A DNA stretch of 5,364 nt from Dehalococcoidales bacterium (GTDB lineage: Bacteria; Chloroflexota; Dehalococcoidia; Dehalococcoidales; UBA3254): the NCBI GenBank assembly GCA_028718465.1, contig JAQULX010000226.1:1-5364 (forward strand), in the 5' to 3' direction. The notes under the pieces were generated by a model. It was not told where the DNA came from and searched no databases. It worked only from the letters and a program-made list of their open reading frames with translations. Positions 1 through 4,171 of the stretch are shown piece after piece (positions within the stretch are counted from its first letter, which is position 1; the number at the start of each line of letters is the position of its first letter). Made by a program: the position numbers and the translations under genes.

Positions 1-624
1 ATAATTGACCCTGACTTTATCTTCGACCTGATTCAACAGGCAGTTGCTTCTGGCTGCTCTGACGGCCACCGGATCAACATCCAGAGCGACAACCGATGAG
101 GCGCCCATTTTAGCGGCGGCTATAGACAGGATACCTGTACCTGTCCCCAGGTCGAAAACAGCCGCCCCGGTATGAAGGTATTTCTCCAGCCGGAGGAGAC
201 AGAGCCGGGTGGTCGGGTGCAGGCCGGTGCCGAAAGCAGCCCCTGGATCGAGTTCGATCACTACCCTGGTAGAAGGAGGCAGAGGCTGAAATGCCCAACT
301 TGGCTTGATAATGAGATTGTCTCCAATCTCCAGAATCCCGAAATGCTTCTTTACGGAATCGAACCAGTCCTCCGGTTTGAGAATCCGTTCCACCGGGCAG
401 ATGGAAAAAGGAAGCCGGGAAAGGTCGTGCAGGATTTCCTGTCTGATGCTTTGATAAGACCGGCCGTGAGGAAGATAGGTCCGGACGATTACGGCTTTCT
501 CGCTGCTATCGTCTGCTTCTCGCTCCTCGACAATAGCCCCGCCCTGACCGTACCGCCCGAGCAAAGAGGATACTGCCTCCACAGTTTCCGAATCGACAGC
601 GACACTTAGCTCAACCCAGCGCAT
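1..624 (-). CDS. prmA: Ribosomal protein L11 methyltransferase PrmA (C-terminus missing)
   Basis: PrmA is a cytoplasmic SAM-dependent enzyme that methylates amino groups of ribosomal protein L11. The reading frame runs open from the ATG at 624 to the window edge, giving 208 residues; family members are usually near 300, so roughly the last third is off-window. Residues 1-100 form the N-terminal L11-recognition part, with the family-typical EDWFDSVKKHFG segment at 85-96. The linker has KPSW (107-110), and the ELDPGAAFGTGLHPTT block at 124-139 is diagnostic of PrmA. SAM-binding motif I is VFDLGTGTGILSIAA (156-170), followed by the acidic LDVDP motif (181-185). The start is supported by AGTGAGG (631-637, minus strand) six bases before the ATG. 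The gene is divergent from the NifU-like gene. The plus-strand frame at 172-609 is its antisense shadow. Identification is firm; only the missing C-terminus cannot be checked. Confidence 0.95.
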   Translation of the reverse strand, partial: MRWVELSVAVDSETVEAVSSLLGRYGQGGAIVEEREADDSSEKAVIVRTYLPHGRSYQSIRQEILHDLSRLPFSICPVERILKPEDWFDSVKKHFGILEIGDNLIIKPSWAFQPLPPSTRVVIELDPGAAFGTGLHPTTRLCLLRLEKYLHTGAAVFDLGTGTGILSIAAAKMGASSVVALDVDPVAVRAARSNCLLNQVEDKVRVNY

Positions 625-654
625 GGTAAACCTCACTGGATATTTGATGCCTCT

Positions 655-683
655 ATTTTACGCCAATAATGCCGCGGTAACAA
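655..683 (-). promoter_or_regulatory. Predicted sigma70-type promoter of prmA
   Basis: On the minus strand a -35 TTGTTA (678-683, 4 of 6 to consensus) and a -10 TAAAAT (655-660, 5 of 6) are separated by exactly 17 bases. Transcription would begin near 648, giving a leader of about 24 nt that contains the Shine-Dalgarno sequence at 631-637. The geometry fits prmA well; the call rests on sequence match only. Confidence 0.6.
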
Positions 684-694
684 TGCCCCTGAGG

Positions 695-722
695 AAGAAG
701 TCTTATATATAACGTAAGAAGT
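695..722. repeat. Direct repeat AAGAAGT flanking an AT palindrome
   Basis: AAGAAGT occurs at 695-701 and again at 716-722, a 21-bp period or about two helical turns. Between the copies lies the perfect 10-bp palindrome TTATATATAA (703-712). It sits just upstream of the prmA -35 element, so a binding site acting on prmA is possible, but this is inference from position and spacing alone. Confidence 0.45.
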
Positions 723-740
723 GATTGCCGTTTGTCACGT

Positions 741-763
741 TATTCCGGGCCTGACACGGAATA
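741..763. repeat. Short inverted repeat in the divergent intergenic region
   Basis: Perfect 7-bp arms TATTCCG (741-747) and CGGAATA (757-763) enclose a 9-base spacer. An overlapping alternative pairing, CCGGG (745-749) with CCCGG (766-770), also exists. No gene ends nearby on either strand and no T-run follows directly, so it does not look like a terminator. It could be a protein-binding dyad or chance. Confidence 0.35.
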
Positions 764-777
764 TACCCGGTCTCCTT

Positions 778-799
778 TTAATATGGTGTTAATATGGTG
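778..799. repeat. Perfect 11-bp tandem duplication
   Basis: TTAATATGGTG at 778-788 is followed without a gap by an identical copy at 789-799. The unit equals about one helical turn, so both copies face the same side of the DNA. It could be a recent slippage duplication or a paired binding site. No function is assigned. Confidence 0.8.
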
Positions 800-971
800 A
801 AACGGATTCAGCATTACCGGATTGCGCCGGTATGGACAGAAGGGTGTTCATCAGGGGGTTATGGCTTTAGCGCTGGGGATCCTTTTGGGGGTTTATAATG
901 AGAAGTAGCCTGTCGAGAATACTCACAATACTGGGGGCGCGTTACAATTGCCATTCTCGCAGGAAAGTGAT

Positions 972-1018
972 TTGACTTTAAGAGCGCCCTATTACAAAAT
1001 AGTATTATTACGAGGAGG
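972..1018 (+). promoter_or_regulatory. Predicted promoter and Shine-Dalgarno of the NifU-like gene
   Basis: A -35 TTGACT (972-977, 5 of 6) and a -10 CAAAAT (995-1000, 4 of 6) have a 17-base spacer. Transcription would start near 1007. A strong Shine-Dalgarno GAGGAGG (1012-1018) stands five bases before the ATG at 1024, so the leader would be only about 17 nt. The ribosome site clearly fixes the start codon; the promoter is a sequence-match prediction. Confidence 0.6.
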
Positions 1019-1023
1019 TTGAA

Positions 1024-1242
1024 ATGCAAGATAAGGTAAGAACAGCCCTGGATGAGATTAGACCGGCGCTGCAAGCAGATGGCGGAGATGTCGAACTGGT
1101 AGAAGTTAAAGACGGGACGGTTAGAGTCAAACTAACCGGCGCCTGCGGCCACTGTCCGATGTCCACTATGACATTGAAACAGGGAATCGAACGGGTACTC
1201 AAAGAGAGAATCCCTGAAGTAAAGGAAGTCGTCGCCATTTAG
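1024..1242 (+). CDS. NifU-like Fe-S cluster scaffold/carrier protein (stand-alone NifU C-terminal domain)
   Basis: This 72-residue protein is a single NifU C-terminal (Nfu) domain. Family members bind a labile 4Fe-4S cluster, usually across a dimer, and pass it to apoproteins in the cytoplasm. The family hallmarks are ADGGDVELVEV near residues 18-28 and the cluster-binding motif GACGHCPMS (39-47), with the two ligand cysteines C41 and C44. The helix TLKQGIERVLKERIPEV follows, as in the family. The N-terminal IscU-type scaffold and central domain of full NifU are absent, as in many short bacterial Nfu proteins, so a nitrogen-fixation role should not be inferred. The start is set by GAGGAGG five bases upstream. 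The hydrolase gene follows on the same strand after a structured gap. Confidence 0.92.
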   Translation: MQDKVRTALDEIRPALQADGGDVELVEVKDGTVRVKLTGACGHCPMSTMTLKQGIERVLKERIPEVKEVVAI

Positions 1243-1296
1243 CTTGAATCGCTATTTAATATTTGATATTGCTGGTGCCTGACGGCAGCGTTCAAC

Positions 1297-1358
1297 GGGT
1301 CCGGTATTCCGCTTTACGCCATATAAGATCGAACATATTGGGGTACCGGATTCATTTT
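1297..1358 (+). promoter_or_regulatory. Sense-strand RNA stem-loop before the hydrolase start; terminator or leader element
   Basis: In plus-strand RNA, 1297-1311 can pair with 1339-1353 without interruption: 15 pairs, of which 10 are Watson-Crick and 5 are G-U. The loop is 27 nt (1312-1338). The core is UCCGGUA/UACCGGA. On the opposite strand the five G-U pairs would become A-C mismatches, so the fold favours plus-strand RNA. A short T-run (1355-1358) follows, just before the ATG at 1359. It could be the nifU-like gene's terminator or a leader element controlling the hydrolase. The large loop and short T-run make it atypical as a terminator. Confidence 0.5.
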
Positions 1359-2015
1359 ATGCATTTCCGGAGAGTTGCTATAAAAACGATACGGACAACA
1401 TTCCCGAGCGGCGGCCTCAAGATAGAAGGAATATTGTATATTCCGGACGCTGAGAGAAAGCTTCCTGCGGTGGTAGTCTGCCACCCTCACCCGCAGTATG
1501 GAGGCAACATGGACAATAACGTAGTCGGCAGCCTCTGTGAAGCCCTTTCCGCCGGATCATTCATAGCCTTCAAATTCAATTTCCGGGGAACAGGAATGAG
1601 CCAGGGGTCATTCAGCAACGGCCCGGGTGAAATGGATGATGTCCGGGCGGCAGTATCATTCATTACTTCGATAAAAGAAGCAGACCCCGGAAGGATAGGG
1701 GTAGCAGGCTATTCGGCCGGATCGGCCTGGGGGCTGTCGGCTGCCTGTGGTGACGCCAGGGTAAAGGCCCTGGCCGCCATATCCCCACCACTCTCCATGT
1801 TCGATTTTAACTGTCTGGTGGACTGCACCAAACCCAAACTGATGATTTCCGGGGCTATGGATGCCCTGATACCGGCTACACCCTTTATCAACTTTTGTCA
1901 GCATTTGGCTGAGCCCGTGGAATGCCATACTTTCGAGGGAGCCGACCATATGTGGTACGGATTCGAAGATGAAGTCGCCCGAAAAGTGACTGATTTCTTC
2001 AGAAAAGCGATCTGA
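1359..2015 (+). CDS. Alpha/beta hydrolase (COG2945-like, substrate unknown)
   Basis: The product is a cytoplasmic alpha/beta-hydrolase-fold enzyme of 218 residues from this start; no signal peptide is seen. The segment HPHPQYGGNMDNNVV (42-56) around the oxyanion hole is typical of the predicted hydrolases grouped as COG2945. FNFRGTGMSQG (73-83) follows. The nucleophile elbow is GYSAG with S119, the acid is D168 in SGAMDALIP, and the histidine is H197 in GADHMWYG, so the triad is complete. The family suggests esterase or related activity; the substrate cannot be read from sequence. The start is uncertain. The frame is open upstream to a TTG at 1263, but that extension has no Shine-Dalgarno and crosses the RNA stem. 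ATG 1359 lacks a Shine-Dalgarno too, whereas GGAGAG (1369-1374) precedes an in-frame ATA at 1380. Confidence 0.87.
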   Translation: MHFRRVAIKTIRTTFPSGGLKIEGILYIPDAERKLPAVVVCHPHPQYGGNMDNNVVGSLCEALSAGSFIAFKFNFRGTGMSQGSFSNGPGEMDDVRAAVSFITSIKEADPGRIGVAGYSAGSAWGLSAACGDARVKALAAISPPLSMFDFNCLVDCTKPKLMISGAMDALIPATPFINFCQHLAEPVECHTFEGADHMWYGFEDEVARKVTDFFRKAI

Positions 2016-2030
2016 CCCGGGCTGCTCTAT

Positions 2031-2059
2031 TTTACATCCCTGGATAAATAGTCAATAAT
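2031..2059 (+). promoter_or_regulatory. Predicted strong sigma70-type promoter of the VTT-domain gene
   Basis: A -35 TTTACA (2031-2036, 5 of 6) and a -10 AATAAT (2054-2059, 5 of 6) are spaced by exactly 17 bases. It lies wholly in the gap after the hydrolase stop. Transcription is predicted around 2065-2067, two to four bases before the ATG at 2069, which would make the mRNA leaderless or nearly so. Confidence 0.6.
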
Positions 2060-2068
2060 GAATAAACA

Positions 2069-2686
2069 ATGGATGGTCTTGAAGAGCCCAAATCGACATT
2101 TATGAAGTCCGGAAATAACGTTCGGTGGGGCACGCTAATCCTCGCTTTTGTCGGGCTGATCGTCATCAGCTACGGTTTTGTCTATCTGCTCCAATTTATA
2201 GATCTAAGTGAATTCCCGTTGTATGACTACGCCCTGGCAGCCTACCTGGCTGTCTTCCTCTCTTCTCTAATAGCCAACCTGACTATCATTGCCCCGGTAC
2301 CTTTTGCCCTTGTAATAGTAATCACAGCCGCCACTAAATTCAACCCCTGGATTATCGCCTTGTGTGCAGCCACCGGAGGCACTATCGGAGAGATGAGCGG
2401 GTATTATGCCGGCCGCCTGGGGAAAAAAATTGCCATTCCGGACAGCATCGTGGCCTATCACAAGATAGAGGGCTGGATTAATAAGTACGGATTCTGGGCT
2501 ATTATGCTACTGGCTTTTCAACCCATAATACCCTTTGATATCGGAGGACTGGTTGCCGGCACAGCAAAAATGCCGCTTTTTTATTTTTTACCTGCCCTGT
2601 GGCTGGGGAAATTCCCCAAGTACCTTCTATTTGCTTTCGCCGGAGTCGGGGCAATCAACTTCCTGCCGGGCTGGCTGCTGCCGTAA
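2069..2686 (+). CDS. VTT-domain (DedA/SNARE-associated Golgi type) integral membrane protein
   Basis: This 205-residue protein is strongly hydrophobic. A transmembrane segment lies at about 21-43, followed by a VTT domain from about 53 to 194. The domain has a likely re-entrant stretch near 74-103, the signature GGTIGEMSGYYAGRLGKK (103-120, with E108, G111 and R116) and two C-terminal membrane segments (about 142-165 and 169-194). DedA/VTT proteins act in the inner membrane, in lipid flipping or proton-linked transport, but the substrate here is unknown. The second conserved loop reads FQPIIPFDIGG (150-160) rather than the arginine-containing DedA pattern. It is closer to the YqaA/VMP1-type proline and aspartate pattern. 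ATG 2069 has no Shine-Dalgarno; a second in-frame ATG lies at 2102 (residue 12), also poorly supported. The gene converges on glgC with a 76-base gap, in which I see no clear terminator. Confidence 0.9.
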   Translation: MDGLEEPKSTFMKSGNNVRWGTLILAFVGLIVISYGFVYLLQFIDLSEFPLYDYALAAYLAVFLSSLIANLTIIAPVPFALVIVITAATKFNPWIIALCAATGGTIGEMSGYYAGRLGKKIAIPDSIVAYHKIEGWINKYGFWAIMLLAFQPIIPFDIGGLVAGTAKMPLFYFLPALWLGKFPKYLLFAFAGVGAINFLPGWLLP

Positions 2687-2762
2687 ATGGTAATTCACCG
2701 GTCAATCCTCTCTGGAAGAAGATATTATTTATTGGCGCGGAAGTCCCCCGGAGCATAGCATA

Positions 2763-4037
2763 CTAAAGAAGAGGCGACTCGGAGCGGAAGACCTCGCTGC
2801 CTTTGGGGACAACCACAATTCCGCTATCAGTGACAGTAAATCCTCTGGCCCTGTCCATCTCCGGGTCGAAGCCGATTTGAGCCCCGTCCCGGATCCGGCA
2901 CTCCTTGTCCACAATGGCCTTCCTGATTCTGGCTCCCGGTTCGATATAGACATTATCGAAAATAACCGATTGCGTTACGCTGGCGTCCCTTTCCAGTATT
3001 ACACCCGGGGAAAGAATTGATTGATCGGCCGTGCCGCCGCTTATAATACATCCGTCACACACTATGGAGTCCAGGATTCTTCCCCCCAGGATGCATTTGA
3101 CAGGCGGCAACTGTCTCTGGTAGGTCCGCAAAGGCCATTTTTCCCCATAAAGGCTGAAGTCCGGGTCGACCTTCAGCAGGTCCATCGATGTCTCGAAGAA
3201 TGAGTCGATAGTTCCTACATCTCTCCAGTATGCCGAGTCCCTCGTCTTTTCTATGAGTACCTTTTCGCGGACCCCGTCTTTGACCTTGATCTCAAAGTCA
3301 TTGATGCGGTTCATTTTTTCATAGTCATAAGCAAATATATTCCGGTTCCATTTCAGCATCTCGGGAATAACATTTTTACCGAAATCATGGGCCTCGCCGC
3401 GTAATACATCCTGAAGCGTTTTTGCTTTAAAGACATAGATGCCCATCGAGGCCAGGGCGTAGTCCTGGTCCTGGGGCAGAGATTTGGGCAGTGCCGGCTT
3501 TTCTTTAAAACCCAGCAGCCGGTAGTCCCGGTCCACCTCCAGAACACCCAGCCTGCCGGCAGCCTGCTCCCGGCGGGTCCGGATGGCTGAGACGGTGAGA
3601 TCTGCATTCTTCTTATGGTGGAAGGTTAACAGGTCGAGGTAGTTCATCTTGTAAACATGGTCGCCGGACAGGATAACGATGTCTCTGGTGTCCTTGCCGA
3701 TAAGGTTCAGGTTCTGCCGGACGGCATCCGCTGTTCCCCGGTACCAGACCGCCCCCATTTTCATCTGGGCCGGTATGCAGTATATAAAATCACCCAGCCC
3801 GGAACTGGAGATAGACCAGCCGTCCTGTATATGCCGCGTCAGGGACTCGGAAAGATACTGGGTGAGGACAAAGATCCGGCGGATGCCGGAGTTGACGCAG
3901 TTGCTTAGAGTGAGGTCTATCAGCCGGTATTTCCCCGCGAAGGGGACCGAGGCCTTGGACCGCTCTCTGGTCAACGGCTGAAGCCTCTCACCCGCTCCGC
4001 CCGCCAGTATTATCGCCAGTACATTAACCATGGGCAT
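2763..4037 (-). CDS. glgC: Glucose-1-phosphate adenylyltransferase (ADP-glucose pyrophosphorylase)
   Basis: GlgC makes ADP-glucose from ATP and glucose-1-phosphate, the committed step of bacterial glycogen synthesis, in the cytoplasm. At 424 residues it is close to the E. coli length of 431. The nucleotide-binding loop ILAGGAGERL (10-19) leads to VPFAGKYRLID (31-41), where K36 matches the E. coli activator-site lysine K39. WYRGTADAV (98-106), SGDHVYK (124-130, catalytic-type D126), FKEKP (177-181, glucose-phosphate-binding K180), SMGIYVF (197-203), DFGKNVIP (218-225) and YWRDVGT (270-276) follow in order. The end, from about residue 310, is the left-handed beta-helix domain. A charged segment at about 240-268, before YWRDVGT, looks longer than in well-known homologues. 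ATG 4037 has GGAG (4047-4050) nine bases upstream; the alternative ATG at 4031 is spaced less well. No other glycogen gene is visible in the window. Confidence 0.97.
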   Translation of the reverse strand: MPMVNVLAIILAGGAGERLQPLTRERSKASVPFAGKYRLIDLTLSNCVNSGIRRIFVLTQYLSESLTRHIQDGWSISSSGLGDFIYCIPAQMKMGAVWYRGTADAVRQNLNLIGKDTRDIVILSGDHVYKMNYLDLLTFHHKKNADLTVSAIRTRREQAAGRLGVLEVDRDYRLLGFKEKPALPKSLPQDQDYALASMGIYVFKAKTLQDVLRGEAHDFGKNVIPEMLKWNRNIFAYDYEKMNRINDFEIKVKDGVREKVLIEKTRDSAYWRDVGTIDSFFETSMDLLKVDPDFSLYGEKWPLRTYQRQLPPVKCILGGRILDSIVCDGCIISGGTADQSILSPGVILERDASVTQSVIFDNVYIEPGARIRKAIVDKECRIRDGAQIGFDPEMDRARGFTVTDSGIVVVPKGSEVFRSESPLL

Positions 4038-4059
4038 CCATTAATACTCCGCAGAGACC

Positions 4060-4083
4060 TGTATTTACCTTACCTTAAATACA
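4060..4083. promoter_or_regulatory. 24-bp dyad over the predicted glgC transcription start (candidate operator)
   Basis: The 8-bp arms TGTATTTA (4060-4067) and TAAATACA (4076-4083) are perfect inverted copies around an 8-base spacer CCTTACCT. The dyad abuts the -10 hexamer, sharing base 4083, and covers the predicted start of transcription near 4076. A dimeric regulator bound here would block initiation. The size and position are typical of repressor operators, but the regulator is unknown. Confidence 0.5.
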
Positions 4084-4091
4084 TTATAGCA
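4083..4091 (-). promoter_or_regulatory. Predicted extended -10 promoter of glgC
   Basis: Minus-strand TGCTATAAT combines a perfect -10 TATAAT (4083-4088) with the extended -10 TGn element (4089-4091). No good -35 is found at 16-18 bases upstream, which fits an extended -10 promoter. The leader would be about 39 nt and contains the GGAG at 4047-4050. Confidence 0.65.
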
Positions 4092-4124
4092 GGTGCTGAG
4101 AATGGGAAGCGATCGGAGTGTTGT

Positions 4125-4160
4125 TTACAGGAAGCCGGCCCGGGGCCCGGCCTCCTGTAA
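4125..4160 (-). terminator. Candidate terminator hairpin after the secreted-protein gene
   Basis: Twelve to 47 bases past the stop of the upstream minus-strand gene, 4147-4160 pairs with 4125-4138. In minus-strand RNA this makes an uninterrupted 14-bp stem (one G-U) with an 8-nt loop. On the plus strand the same position would be an A-C mismatch, which favours minus-strand use. No U-tract follows, so it is not a textbook intrinsic terminator. It lies upstream of the glgC promoter and could insulate glgC from readthrough. Confidence 0.55.
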
Positions 4161-4171
4161 GGGCAGACTAA

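Larger units (their letters stand above)
625..1023. other. Divergent intergenic region between prmA and the NifU-like gene
   Basis: This 399-base stretch has no convincing gene. It holds the prmA promoter at its left end and the nifU-like promoter at its right end. Between them are a direct repeat around an AT palindrome (695-722), a 7-bp inverted repeat TATTCCG/CGGAATA (741-763), an 11-bp tandem duplication (778-799), a TACCGG/CCGGTA hairpin (815-832, 6-nt loop) and a widely spaced CGAGAAT/ATTCTCG pair (914-920 and 953-959). Short plus-strand frames at 794-898 (34 codons), 832-870 (12 codons) and 861-908 (15 codons) lack good start signals and recognisable similarity. No tRNA or rRNA pattern was seen. 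The middle may be regulatory or decayed sequence. Confidence 0.7.

Noticed and set aside
172..609. A 145-codon plus-strand open frame
   Set aside because: It lies antisense to prmA, whose minus-strand translation has all the family motifs, and the plus-strand product shows no recognisable domain.
721..738. GTGA-N10-TCAC pattern resembling a CRP/FNR-type site
   Set aside because: The spacing is ten bases rather than six and the arms are only four bases, so it is not distinguishable from chance.
794..898. A 34-codon plus-strand frame starting in the tandem repeat
   Set aside because: It has no Shine-Dalgarno, no similarity that I recognise and a composition typical of random reading of GC-rich sequence.
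1263..1358. TTG start at 1263 extending the hydrolase by 32 residues
   Set aside because: There is no Shine-Dalgarno before 1263, the added residues do not look like the hydrolase family, and the stretch instead forms an RNA stem.
2687..2762. Possible bidirectional terminator between the convergent VTT and glgC genes
   Set aside because: No stem longer than about four or five pairs followed by a T-run could be found on either strand.
3657..3981. Plus-strand frames of 83 and 100 codons within glgC
   Set aside because: They overlap the conserved N-terminal half of GlgC on the opposite strand and have no start signals or domain likeness.
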